A stretch of 13,411 nucleotides of DNA from Cyclostephanos tholiformis (GCA_036939975.1 JALLPB010000719.1:1-13411), one strand, 5' to 3'. Positions 1 to 7,853 are shown, counted from the first letter of the stretch. The notes: generated by a model from the sequence alone, not told the origin. Translations and numbers: made by a program.

Positions 1-178
1 CGTCGCCCAAAGCAGCCCCCACAGCGCGAATTAAAACAAATCGCGCGTGCTCGACATCGTGGGTGTGGAGGCGCACGACAACGTCCTCCGCCAACACCTC
101 CCCACAGTTCACCTCGTGCTCCTCACAGGAGCGCCCCTGGTCGCCACGCTCCGTCCCGACGATCTCTACCACGACGCC
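1..178 (-). CDS. Possible partial coding region at the left edge, unrecognised
   Basis: The minus strand is open from about 355 down to the window edge. The part from 178 onward has the look of real protein: it begins GVVVEIVGTERGDQGRSCEE and continues with VLAEDVVVRL, balanced in acidic, basic and hydrophobic residues. No in-frame Met is visible upstream. A Met-initiated frame at 240-166 (MCGAAVRALPPKILLPPHIL...) ends just as this frame becomes convincing. The two would join only by a frame change, and the G homopolymers at 191-196 and 208-214 lie where one could arise. I do not recognise the family. The plus strand is also open here (47-481) but its product is low-complexity and Arg/His-rich, so I treat that as the antisense shadow. 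Confidence 0.3.
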
Positions 179-557
179 GGAAGGATGTGTGGGGGGAGGA
201 GGATCTTGGGGGGGAGGGCACGGACGGCGGCGCCGCACATCTGGCACTCCACTGCCAGCCCAAGTATTCTCGGCGAAAGTGCAGGTGCTGCACTGCCAGG
301 CTGCGAGAGGAGGAGGCCATGGTGTGAGTTGTTTGTGCTGCGTCGCAGCACGCAGCTATTTTTTCACACTCACTCACACATCTCGACCAAAACCTGCCTA
401 AACAACGGCATATTGGGTATCGCCAGAAAGCTCTCGACAAGGCGAACCCATTTAGCCTGTCTACTTAACGCGATTGTGTAGAATTAGACGAGAAATTGAT
501 AAAAATAGTTTAGTTGTGATTATAGCGAGGGTGCTAATTATCTATGATTTAGTGTCT

Positions 558-587
558 GTTTCTTAATCCCTGGTGTTTCTTAATCCC
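558..587. repeat. 13-nt direct repeat, period 17
   Basis: GTTTCTTAATCCC occurs at 558-570 and again at 575-587, separated by TGGT. It lies about 190 nt before the start of the glycosylase gene. Function is unknown; two transcription-factor sites or a small tandem duplication are both possible. Confidence 0.6.
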
Positions 588-612
588 CGGTTTTTACGGT
601 AGTAGAGTGAAT

Positions 613-633
613 GTACCTAGGTACCATATCTCA
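613..633 (+). promoter_or_regulatory. GTACC palindrome plus shared 14-mer upstream of the glycosylase
   Basis: GTACCTAGGTAC (613-624) is a perfect 12-bp palindrome. It overlaps GGTACCATATCTCA (620-633), which recurs exactly at 7737-7750 upstream of the fumarase gene, in both places followed by a T-rich run. The 14-mer ends 140 nt before the ATG at 774. A core-promoter or transcription-factor role is inference. Confidence 0.35.
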
Positions 634-649
634 ATTTTTAATTTTTTGC

Positions 650-683
650 ACGGTATGTACGTACAACGTGTTATACATACCGT
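650..683. repeat. Inverted repeat with 10-bp arms
   Basis: ACGGTATGTA (650-659) and TACATACCGT (674-683) are perfect inverted copies separated by 14 nt. The site lies about 90 nt before the glycosylase ATG, so it would fall in the promoter or the 5' leader. It could be a dyad operator-like site or an RNA hairpin; nothing distinguishes these. Confidence 0.5.
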
Positions 684-773
684 ACAACAGGGGATTTTTA
701 GGCGCGTCGATTTCCAGAATCTATCAACACGGAATGAAGAGTCAGACCAACGTCCAGAAGCCGTCGCTCCACG

Positions 774-2195
774 ATGGTTGAAGGACCTGGGGCAACGAGA
801 AATGGAAGGAAAGTGCAGCTCGCTGTCGGAAAATTTGTGGTTGACGCCCCTAGAGCAGCTGGTTCTGGATCAGTTTCCGAAGATGCCACAGTAACCGATG
901 ATGCGCACGCGCCGTCAATATTTCCTGGTCACCTCGCTGAAGAATTGGCCGATCACGTTCTTTCGGAGGCATTCACTGTGGGGAAGGAATTATTCCTCGT
1001 ATTCGCCTTCTCTCCTGATTCAACGGATGGGATCGGGGACGATCACGGCGTTGCATTGAGATTACATTTCGGTATGAATGGTTCCCTGACTACACGCAAG
1101 GTCAAATCGAGCGACCTTCATAGGCCGTCCAGCGTCGCTCCTTGGAAGCTAAGTAAGCAACCTTCCCTCAGGCTGAAATTTTCAGAATGCCGTCGATCTG
1201 AATCTAATGGAACGTCGAACTTTTCCTACGTCATTGTTGAGGCTTGGGAAACGACTGTCACCTACCCAGCCTGCGCAATTAAGTCTCGCAAGAAACTGAT
1301 CGATCTCAAATCACGAGATGTATGCTCTACATTATTCAATGCGCAGGATGTATTCACGGCAATCAGGCAGCTCGGGAATAGTATGATGATCTCGGACGCA
1401 CTTCTTAACCAAGAGATATTTCCCGGAATAGGCAATATCATCAAAATTGAATCGTTACACAGGAGCATGGTCGACCCGAGAAGGATCGTCAATTCCTTGA
1501 CAGATCCCGAATTGCGTAGGATCATCAGACATGTGAGGATATACTCGATGGATTGGTTGAAAAGCGGACGGGCGGGAAAGAAACTAGTATATAATCAGAC
1601 GACGTGCGGCACATGTCGGGGTCTGACCGTTAAAATGCAAAAGATTGGTGGGGCTAGTAGTTCTCAAGCCAGTGGCAAATTATGTCCCGGAAAGGGACAT
1701 GCATTTATGAGCCGTGTAACATTTTGGTGCACCATTTGCCAACCGTTAAATCCTTCATTCGCAGCGAGTGTTGAGGCACATTTAAGCTCTTCATCGAATA
1801 CCAGGCACGCGATTGAAGATGAAAACGTTCCACACAATGTGACTGACAAATCAAGCAAACCGGAGATGGAATGTCCGCAACATGGTATAAAATCTCTCAA
1901 ACTCTCTCGAGTGCGCAAAGAAAACACAAACTACCTTCGAATTTTCATGTCGTGCAGCTCCAAGGGATGCCAGTACTTTTCTTGGGCCGACCGCTCATTT
2001 TCCAACTGCCGCTGTGGGAAGAAAGCTATTCTGCGCGTGGCGAAGACTGAGCGAAGTGGAGGCCGGTGGTTTCTGTGTTGTGCAACTGGTGGCAAAAGTA
2101 CTAAGGGCGGAGTAATTGATGGATGCGGTCATTTTGAATGGGCGACGGAAGATCATTTGGCACCTTTTCGTTCTCTTCTGACTCCTTTGCTTTGA
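774..2195 (+). CDS. NEIL3: NEIL3-like DNA glycosylase (Fpg/Nei family) with tandem GRF zinc fingers
   Basis: This 473-residue protein is a predicted bifunctional base-excision and crosslink-repair glycosylase acting on nuclear DNA. It begins MVEGPG; after Met removal Val2 is the expected nucleophile, as in animal NEIL3 (Pro2 in other Fpg/Nei proteins), followed by Glu3. The catalytic domain includes Lys71 in VGKELF, LHFGMNG (98-103) and the helix-two-turn-helix FPGIGNIIK (216-224). The Fpg-type zinc finger is Cys278-x2-Cys281 with Cys319-x2-Cys322, and the hairpin Arg is likely Arg314. Its inner loop is 37 residues, longer than I expect for the family. Two GRF fingers follow: Cys367, His370, Cys394, Cys399 with FSWAD, then Cys412, Cys414, Cys436 (or Cys435), Cys451 with FEWA. 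Human NEIL3 (about 605 residues) also has an NZF finger before its GRF pair; I see none here. There is no intron. The start is fixed by the MVEGPG motif. The 3' end converges on the next gene. Confidence 0.9.
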   Translation: MVEGPGATRNGRKVQLAVGKFVVDAPRAAGSGSVSEDATVTDDAHAPSIFPGHLAEELADHVLSEAFTVGKELFLVFAFSPDSTDGIGDDHGVALRLHFGMNGSLTTRKVKSSDLHRPSSVAPWKLSKQPSLRLKFSECRRSESNGTSNFSYVIVEAWETTVTYPACAIKSRKKLIDLKSRDVCSTLFNAQDVFTAIRQLGNSMMISDALLNQEIFPGIGNIIKIESLHRSMVDPRRIVNSLTDPELRRIIRHVRIYSMDWLKSGRAGKKLVYNQTTCGTCRGLTVKMQKIGGASSSQASGKLCPGKGHAFMSRVTFWCTICQPLNPSFAASVEAHLSSSSNTRHAIEDENVPHNVTDKSSKPEMECPQHGIKSLKLSRVRKENTNYLRIFMSCSSKGCQYFSWADRSFSNCRCGKKAILRVAKTERSGGRWFLCCATGGKSTKGGVIDGCGHFEWATEDHLAPFRSLLTPLL

Positions 2196-2318
2196 AGATA
2201 AAAAGATTTACAACACTCTTATCCTTTTATTCTAGAACAACAAATATCTTATTCGCATGAACCTAACAAGCAAAATACTACCGTGTATCGCCGTGGCTAC
2301 CCCAAATCCAATCGTCAA

Positions 2319-3590
2319 TTAGGTAGGTACAAAGTTCGGATTCGCCTTGCGAATCTCTTCTGGCATATTCCTCACCCACGCGTCTTTCGACAGAACAAAG
2401 TCTTCGCATTCTATGACATCGTATTCATAACTTGTCATTCCACTCAAATCATACTGCTTCTCCCCAAATAGAGGGACATTTTCTTCACCCACTTCTTTCG
2501 ATTTATTCGAAGCCTCCTCTGCCTGACGAGTCTGATCCTCGTGCTCAGTCCACATTTGACCCAGAGATTTCTCAACGTTTCTGTCGACGTCTGGTCGAAT
2601 ATGCACCTGAATCGTGGGACTTCCATTCCTTGGTTCCCACGTTGGGCTCTTATTGATGTGCGGTTGAGAGTGTTGTTCTTCGACGAAGTGGTAAGCGGAG
2701 CAGTTGGTAACGCGAGCGCAATTGATGCATATGCACTGTAGAGAAGTTATTGTGCCAGTTCGTCGGGACTCAGAGGGGGGTATGAATGAATTGCGATTTA
2801 AACGCGGTGTAAATGCCACGACTCCATGCAATGCTGATACCACCGTAGCAATTATGATTGTCTTTATTGCCGTCGACGATTGGCGACGACATATGCCCCT
2901 CAACCGCAGATCAGACGGTGATTTTTGTTCCCCATTGGAACGCACTCTTGATAGCTCCAAAAGCCTACTATTTTCATCCGAATCAAGAACTTCAAGCATT
3001 TCCCAGCCGAAACCACCTTGCGTCGCCTTAGATGGTCCAATACCCCATACAGACAACAAATCCTGCTCCACAGTTCGAGCATTTTCCTCACTCCCCTGAC
3101 GGGGCGCTAACCCGATGTCGTTTCTACGTCTTCTAATTAACTCACAGAGTGTTCGATTCTGACAAATTTTGTAGGGCTCAACCTCCAGTTCGTTCTTACG
3201 AAGGAGCCTCCAAGATCGAAGCGCAGCGTACACCTGAAATTCATAATCGTCCAATTCTTCAGTGTCATGTGGCATCGATACATAATTTACTTTGTCTTTA
3301 AGAGCGGAAACAGAGACTTCTTCTCCCCCAGGACCATTGTCTTCTGCAACCCCCTCGTGACTTCTTTGCTTGCCATCCGTCAATTCCCTTAAGCGTTTGC
3401 TTGATCGGGTGGGGATCGAAGCACGCTTTTCCTTTCTAACACGCTGCACTTTTGGGGGGCCGACAGATGATGTCACATGTTCAGGTTTGCCGCCTATCAA
3501 CCCAAGGCCGCGGAGTCGATCTTCATTTCGTCTTATTCGTTCCAGGCGGGCCAATTCATACGGCGATAGGTCGTTGGCATCAGAGGCCAT
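2319..3590 (-). CDS. HRDC-domain protein fused in frame to a Ycf34-like plastid protein
   Basis: One uninterrupted 423-residue frame contains two unrelated parts. Residues 9-31 (SPYELARLERIRRNEDRLRG...) form a charged helix, and residues about 117-205 match an HRDC domain (LRSWRLLRKNELEVEPY, then LLSVWGIGPSKA), a helical nucleic-acid-binding module of RecQ helicases and RNase D. Residues 241-259 are a signal-peptide-like hydrophobic stretch ending SALHGVVA|F260, the diatom plastid ASAFAP-type site, followed by a Ser/Arg-rich transit-like stretch. Residues 286-423 resemble Ycf34 of cyanobacteria and red-lineage plastids: Cys286, Cys288, Cys291 and Cys297, then HFVEEQHSQPHI, GSPTIQVHIRP and a distal Cys395 in YDVIECEDFV. 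Ycf34 has been linked to an Fe-S cluster and photosynthetic electron transport (recalled, not checked). The ATG at 3590 has a good ATCATGG context. The two parts may be two genes that happen to share a frame; the only Met near the join is Met198, inside HRDC. Confidence 0.75.
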   Translation of the reverse strand: MASDANDLSPYELARLERIRRNEDRLRGLGLIGGKPEHVTSSVGPPKVQRVRKEKRASIPTRSSKRLRELTDGKQRSHEGVAEDNGPGGEEVSVSALKDKVNYVSMPHDTEELDDYEFQVYAALRSWRLLRKNELEVEPYKICQNRTLCELIRRRRNDIGLAPRQGSEENARTVEQDLLSVWGIGPSKATQGGFGWEMLEVLDSDENSRLLELSRVRSNGEQKSPSDLRLRGICRRQSSTAIKTIIIATVVSALHGVVAFTPRLNRNSFIPPSESRRTGTITSLQCICINCARVTNCSAYHFVEEQHSQPHINKSPTWEPRNGSPTIQVHIRPDVDRNVEKSLGQMWTEHEDQTRQAEEASNKSKEVGEENVPLFGEKQYDLSGMTSYEYDVIECEDFVLSKDAWVRNMPEEIRKANPNFVPT

Positions 3591-3791
3591 GATGAAGCTA
3601 TTCCTCTAGCTCTACTCGATACCTTCCTATTGTTATGAAACAGTCGGCGACGTGGCAATGATTTTCTTCTCTGATAGAAATCTCGTATGTTATCGTATTT
3701 ACCATTACGACGTAATAGTACTTTACAACAGCATCTTGTCGTTGAAACTCTTGGACCGACCTCTCAATCATCTCCCGTGTGGTAGAGTCGG
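3591..3791. promoter_or_regulatory. Divergent promoter region between the HRDC/Ycf34 and LYR-SAM genes
   Basis: This 201-nt gap separates two divergent starts, so it should hold both promoters. It contains the short dyad ATTACG-A-CGTAAT at 3704-3716, with an ACGT core of the type bZIP factors bind. No TATA box is clear. The regulatory role is inferred from position only. Confidence 0.35.
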
Positions 3792-4427
3792 ATGAAACCG
3801 ACCGTGCCCACCCCCTTTGCATCCATCGTCCTGACTCGACCAAAACAAGTGATGCAGCAGATCACCGCTGTCAAAAGGTCGTTTGCTCTTGCTCTTTTTA
3901 GACGATGCATTCGTAGCATAAAAAAAATACCCGACTCGAACCATCGGGCGAGTTATCGTATCTATGTACGAGATGCTTTTCACAGACGCGCGAATATGCC
4001 GTCGGATTCTCGGGAGGCACTCGTGGCATATCGTGATGGGTTAGACCAAGTTGAACAGATGGAGTACTACCATGAGCAAATAAAAATTAAGAAAAACGAA
4101 AGAGGGATGATTACATCTTCTGATTTTTCACAACCTGTGAGCTCGAACAGATCAGAACGTTACAATCCTTCCGTAAAAAACGATGCAAATAATATTATCG
4201 CACAGTGGCTTTTAAATCACCTTCCGCACTTGAATCAAGAAGATGTGGTTAAATATTCGAAGCAATTGGTAGACGATGGATTTGATTCAGTGGCATTCAT
4301 CGAAAAGGAGTTGGTCCCGGATGATCTTCAATTTATGAAGAAAGCCCATCGACGAGTTATGGAACGAAAGTTGAGAGATTGGAATCCGAACAAAAGTAAT
4401 TGCGGTAATGAGCAATCAAATCTATAA
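3792..4427 (+). CDS. LYR-motif (complex 1 LYR-like) protein with C-terminal SAM-like domain
   Basis: This 211-residue protein is probably mitochondrial. Residues about 30-95 fit the LYR fold: LFR at 35-37 in the first helix with following basic residues, then YRIYVRDAFHRR with the conserved Phe63, then a helix around 74-92. LYR proteins bind the acyl carrier protein and assist respiratory-complex or Fe-S assembly (family knowledge). A polar linker at about 100-130 leads to a helical region, 134-195 (IIAQWLLNHLPHLNQEDVV, then a C-terminal KKAHRRVMERKL helix), that resembles a SAM domain. The start at 3792 follows an in-frame stop at 3783; Met21 (3852), just before the LYR helix, is an alternative. 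The basic N-terminus with few acidic residues could act as a targeting sequence. Which LYR subfamily it belongs to is not clear. The 3' end lies 37 nt from the end of the convergent gene. Confidence 0.7.
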   Translation: MKPTVPTPFASIVLTRPKQVMQQITAVKRSFALALFRRCIRSIKKIPDSNHRASYRIYVRDAFHRRANMPSDSREALVAYRDGLDQVEQMEYYHEQIKIKKNERGMITSSDFSQPVSSNRSERYNPSVKNDANNIIAQWLLNHLPHLNQEDVVKYSKQLVDDGFDSVAFIEKELVPDDLQFMKKAHRRVMERKLRDWNPNKSNCGNEQSNL

Positions 4428-4464
4428 CTATCACCAGTCCCTCAAACGTCTCATCCGCAACCTT

Positions 4465-5649
4465 TTATGAACGATGTTGAGCAATGATGTCTGATGTCAC
4501 ATATCCTTTGACGTCGCGCCCAAAGTCTTTAGGTATGAAGTCGGCCCCCCCTACAACTCTCTCCAGTGTTTCAGCCTCCTCCCCATTTGACACCATTGTT
4601 ACACGATTCCTCATTTTGTCCGTCAAGAACCAACTCAGAAAGCCATATCCAATTTCCATCCATTTTGGTCGATGCATCAATACGACATTTTTCGCCTTCA
4701 ATGGTGTAACACTAATCAAGAATCGATCAATTGATATGCCCACTTCTAATGGAAGCATTGTCATGTATGACCAGAAACCGATCTCAGACATATCGTCCAC
4801 AATAACTAAACCGTTTGTCTGCGCTCTGTCATCTAAAAATAGTAGATGCGCAACCCACACAAACATCCGTATCGTCTCCCGAGGCGACTGGGATTTGACA
4901 GCAGTCATATCAGTTTTCCCCAGGTTTATCCACCAGACCAATCGATCGCAAGAGTCGTGTGTCACATGGAAGGCAAATATTGAGAGTGATGGAGATATTG
5001 ATTCGTATGTGATCGGTGGGTCCGCGAGGTGTGACTTAACACTATGCATCCATTGAATGTACGAGGTGAGTCTTCGAAATGCCTTGGAGACATTCAATCG
5101 CTTCATTTCAGTCAGTGGCGATGAAAGGAAAGGGGAGTAATTGACGCCACCATCAAGTTGACAAGTCTTCTCATAATGAGAAGAGTGAGTGTCAACTGCG
5201 GCCCATCTTAAAAAAGCAAGCAAAACATCGTCGATGGACCTTCCAAAGTCTTCCAATGGCGCCGAACTAAAAGACCAATCTTCATCTTTAGACGCTGTTC
5301 CTGCTATCCGAACCATATTCTGCAATAATGTCAACCCCTCGTCCATGCCCGCCGCGAGGACGTCCCCCTTTAGATCGATGCCTTCAGCTCCTTGTACAAC
5401 CGATATGTATTCTTTGAACACATGATTCCAGCTTACCCCAAAGCTCGAGAAGGCCTGCATGAATTGCCATGATGATTCCACGCGAGCGCTGTTATCGTAC
5501 TCGGATGCCGATTCGTCACATCCGGCGGCACAAGTGTCCCCTTCTTGCGGAGAAACTTCAGATCCCATAACGTTGTATACATTCGCGAAGACATCGACGG
5601 ACGCTTGGAGTTGGCAAAGCACAATCAAAAGTTGATTAAACCGCACCAT
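4465..5649 (-). CDS. CRAL-TRIO (Sec14-like) lipid-binding domain protein
   Basis: This 394-residue protein has a C-terminal half that fits a CRAL-TRIO domain at about 210-382. NGLVIVDDMSEIGFWSY (279-295) matches the 'G-x-x-hydrophobic-D' strand. VTPLKAKNVVLMHRPKWMEI (314-333) matches the 'P-x-x-hydrophobic strand-N-x-P' region. FIPKDFG (371-377) stands where families have LPxEYGG. The region 136-205 (DDVLLAFLRWAA..., AFRRLTSYIQWM) resembles the CRAL-TRIO N-terminal helical domain. The first 30 residues are hydrophobic but less so than a clear signal peptide. Family members bind small hydrophobic ligands such as phosphoinositides, tocopherol or retinal; the ligand here cannot be read. The start lies in ACAATGG. 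It is divergent from the carrier gene across 418 nt and has no introns. Confidence 0.7.
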   Translation of the reverse strand: MVRFNQLLIVLCQLQASVDVFANVYNVMGSEVSPQEGDTCAAGCDESASEYDNSARVESSWQFMQAFSSFGVSWNHVFKEYISVVQGAEGIDLKGDVLAAGMDEGLTLLQNMVRIAGTASKDEDWSFSSAPLEDFGRSIDDVLLAFLRWAAVDTHSSHYEKTCQLDGGVNYSPFLSSPLTEMKRLNVSKAFRRLTSYIQWMHSVKSHLADPPITYESISPSLSIFAFHVTHDSCDRLVWWINLGKTDMTAVKSQSPRETIRMFVWVAHLLFLDDRAQTNGLVIVDDMSEIGFWSYMTMLPLEVGISIDRFLISVTPLKAKNVVLMHRPKWMEIGYGFLSWFLTDKMRNRVTMVSNGEEAETLERVVGGADFIPKDFGRDVKGYVTSDIIAQHRS

Positions 5650-6067
5650 TGTCCTGTGAAATGATCCAGAATGGATAGAGTAATAATATGTGGATGGCTT
5701 CCTCCCCGGAGTGGGAATATGTTGCTTATTACAACATTTGATGATATAATATTATTCCGCATCTTTCTTGACACCTCGCTATCGAGGGGAGAGACACCAC
5801 TGGTACCTATTTAGAGTAAGATTCTCACATCCTATCCATGTTGGACACGTAATGGTACCTACGTACCTCGTATGTTACCCTTTTTTTCCGTAGGGGGTGG
5901 CGGTCTCGTCATCGTCGTCAACGTGTATGGTAGTACTTTGGTCGGATCGAATAGGGGCAAGGAAATTACAACTAGAGAAGATAAGGCTAGGCGAGCGCAG
6001 ATCAAACGGCTGCGGCTAGCAACAATCCAACATCAGCGGGGTGGGTTTCATCTAGTTCAATCGATGG
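5650..6067. promoter_or_regulatory. Divergent intergenic region with GGTACC motifs
   Basis: This 418-nt region lies between divergent starts. GGTACC occurs at 5802-5807 and 5854-5859; the second is part of GTACCTACGTACC (5855-5867), one base different from GTACCTAGGTACC at 613-625. Short AT-rich dyads (AATAATAT at 5682-5689, ATATTATT at 5749-5756) are also present. A small frame starting at 5872 runs into the carrier gene in another phase and looks like leader sequence, not a gene. Confidence 0.35.
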
Positions 6068-7456
6068 ATGCATCAATTACAGTCTGCCATGAATCGAGCA
6101 TCTGCCCCAGCACCGCCAACGGCCTCTCCGCCAGCATCATCGTCTGTACCTAATGCACACAAGGTGCCACAATCATACTCAACCGCTAGGAAACGTCAAA
6201 CGCCAGCCAAAGACGCCGTCGCCGGTGCGTGTGCGGGCGCAATCGCCAAGACTGTTGTGGCGCCAATAGAGCGCGTGAAGTTGCTGATGCAGCTTCAGTT
6301 TTCAATCGAAAATAATGCTATTACGGGAAGCAAGACTTCGACAGCAAATGTTGACACGGAATTACTGTCTGGAATGAAGAGAAAATGTGGCGCGTGGGGG
6401 GTCGCCAAGCGAGTCTATAAAGAACAAGGTATCTTGGCATTTTGGAGAGGTGAGAGTGCTGATTTCTTGGGGAAAGTTCGCCATGCATCCTTAGGTAGTT
6501 TTTATTACTTTTTCTGACTTATCTGTCTCAGGCAACACGCCAAACGTTATCAGACAGGGTGGTACGTCTGCAATGAACTTTCTTCTAATGGACTGGTATA
6601 AAATCGCGATTTCTCCACTGCTAGTGTGGAGTCTTGAATTGCCATCAAATCGAGATCCCGAAAAACGGCACAAACGGCGAGCACTATTTTCTTCATTTTT
6701 ATCTGGTGGCCTTGCGGGAGGCAGTGTCACAACGGTTCTCTATCCCGTTGAGTTTGTTCGTACTCGGTTGGCAATGGATCTGGGTAGAGGAACGGTAGAA
6801 GCTCCCAGGTTGTACCCCGGTGGGATGAGGGATGTGTGTTTGAGTATTTGGAAAGCAGATGGATGGAGAGGATTTTATCAAGGATATGGGATAGCGGTTG
6901 CAGGTGTTGTTCTTTACAGGGCCTTACATCTAGGAGGTTACGATGCTGTGAAAACTGAGATATTGCATAGACGAGGTCACCATGGAGCACTTGGAGATTT
7001 TTCATTCATCAATAATGAAAACCAGATCGCTCGGAACCACGAGAACGATGATCTTCCTGCAGGCACTCCTGAAAAGAAACCAGTCATCGCATCGGGTTTG
7101 ACTGTGGGAGAGCGATTTTTAGCAGCGCAGATTGTCAGTATCGTAGCAGGAACAGCATGCTATCCTATTGATAGTATTCGGCGTAGACTGATGATGCAGT
7201 AAGTGTTTGTAACGCCATTGCAACTATTACGTTTGGTCTGCCATTTTCTTATTGTCGTCAATAAATCTGTTCCCGATCCAGGGCTGGTCTCCCAAAGGAG
7301 GAAAGACTGTACAGAAACTCTCTTGATTGTTTCCGCAAAGTAATTGCATCAGAGGGGGCTAGAGGATTCTATTTGGGAATTGGTCCAAATTTAGTACGGA
7401 GCTTTGGTGCTGCTCTATTGCTTGTAACTTATGACATTTTCAAGATAAAGATATGA
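6068..7456 (+). CDS. Mitochondrial carrier, ADP/ATP translocase-like (three exons)
   Basis: Exons 6068-6449, 6532-7198 and 7282-7456 join to 407 residues. The first splice restores FWRGNTPNVIRQGG and the second MMQAGLPKEERLYR, both matching carrier consensus. The three carrier repeats each have the PxD/ExxK/R signature: PIERVK (66-71), PVEFVR (199-204), PIDSIR (339-344). RRRLMM (344-349) closely resembles the RRRMMM signature of ADP/ATP carriers. Likely substrate-contact residues Arg135, Gly252-Val253 and Arg389 fit that family. Differences are IRQGGTS where typical carriers have IRYFPTQ, a Pro/Ala/Ser-rich 45-residue N-terminal extension, and a 40-residue polar insert (about 272-312) before the third repeat. 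The protein should sit in an organelle inner membrane and exchange nucleotides or similar anions. The start could also be Met8 (6089, context GCCATGA). Substrate is inferred. Confidence 0.85.
6450..6531 (+). other. Intron 1 of the carrier gene (82 nt)
   Basis: It starts GTGAG and ends CTGTCTCAG, in phase 1. Removing it joins ...AFWR-G to NTPNVIR..., the expected carrier sequence. Read through unspliced, the frame ends within the intron. Confidence 0.9.
7199..7281 (+). other. Intron 2 of the carrier gene (83 nt)
   Basis: It has a perfect GTAAGT donor and a GATCCAG acceptor, in phase 2. Splicing rebuilds RRRLMMQAGLPKE and leads into the last carrier repeat. Without splicing, a TAA at 7200-7202 ends the frame at the RRRLMMQ motif. 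Confidence 0.9.
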
Positions 7457-7853
7457 TAATATGAAATTTCTGGCCAATATTTCCTATTGCTGGGTGCAGT
7501 CATATTGTTACTCTGTCAAGGATGATTCAGCTCATCACTTTTCAAAACCTCCTGGCACGTATCTACTTCATGCAAACTATCGACCAACGGGCCAAATATC
7601 GCAACCGGCCCAACTAGCATATCCAAATCCTGTAACACTTTCTCCTCATACATGACCCTCCCTTTAAGTCCCTCTTCGACGGGGTCGTAATCTCCAGTCC
7701 TTCCCCAGGCAGGGGGCGGGCGGGGAGAGGGACCTTGGTACCATATCTCATTTTTTGGCGAGGACGATGATGCACGTAGGAACAAGTATTCAAACAGTTG
7801 AGCAGCTGGAAGCAAGAAAAGTCATCTGTGGCCACAAAAAAGGCCATAAGAAG
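7457..7853. promoter_or_regulatory. Intergenic region between the carrier and fumarase genes
   Basis: This 397-nt gap between two plus-strand genes has no convincing coding sequence. It holds the presumed carrier 3' UTR, a G-rich patch at about 7710-7731 and GGTACCATATCTCA at 7737-7750. That 14-mer is identical to the one at 620-633 and ends 103 nt before the preferred fumarase ATG. An ATG at 7755 sits almost on the motif and is unlikely to be the start if the motif is promoter sequence. Confidence 0.4.

Larger units (their letters stand above)
356..773. other. Intergenic region upstream of the glycosylase gene
   Basis: No convincing gene is seen here. Base composition shifts from GC-rich at the left edge to AT-rich. 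The stretch holds a 13-nt direct repeat, a GTAC palindrome cluster and a hairpin (listed separately), and it presumably contains the promoter and 5' UTR of the gene starting at 774. Confidence 0.5.

Noticed and set aside
47..481. Plus-strand open frame of 144 codons at the left edge
   Set aside because: The product is low-complexity and shows no family features; the opposite strand gives a more protein-like translation over 1-178.
2890..2895. ATG on the minus strand just upstream of the Ycf34 signal segment, as a separate start for Ycf34
   Set aside because: It is in a different frame from the signal peptide, and only an implausibly short intron of about 26 nt would connect them.
774..3590. 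Glycosylase and HRDC genes as a DNA-repair gene pair
   Set aside because: They are convergent with separate promoters, and the HRDC frame continues into a plastid protein; adjacency alone is not evidence of a shared pathway.
5682..5756. Nested AT-rich inverted repeats as a possible miniature transposon
   Set aside because: The arms are only 6-8 bp, unevenly spaced, and have no target-site duplication; expected by chance in AT-rich DNA.
5872..6153. Plus-strand open frame before the carrier gene
   Set aside because: It overlaps the carrier start in another phase and has no recognisable domain; most likely 5' leader sequence.
7755..7853. Earlier in-frame ATG for fumarase (33 extra residues)
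   Set aside because: The extra residues do not look like a presequence and the ATG sits against the shared 14-mer; the ATG at 7854 begins a typical mitochondrial presequence.
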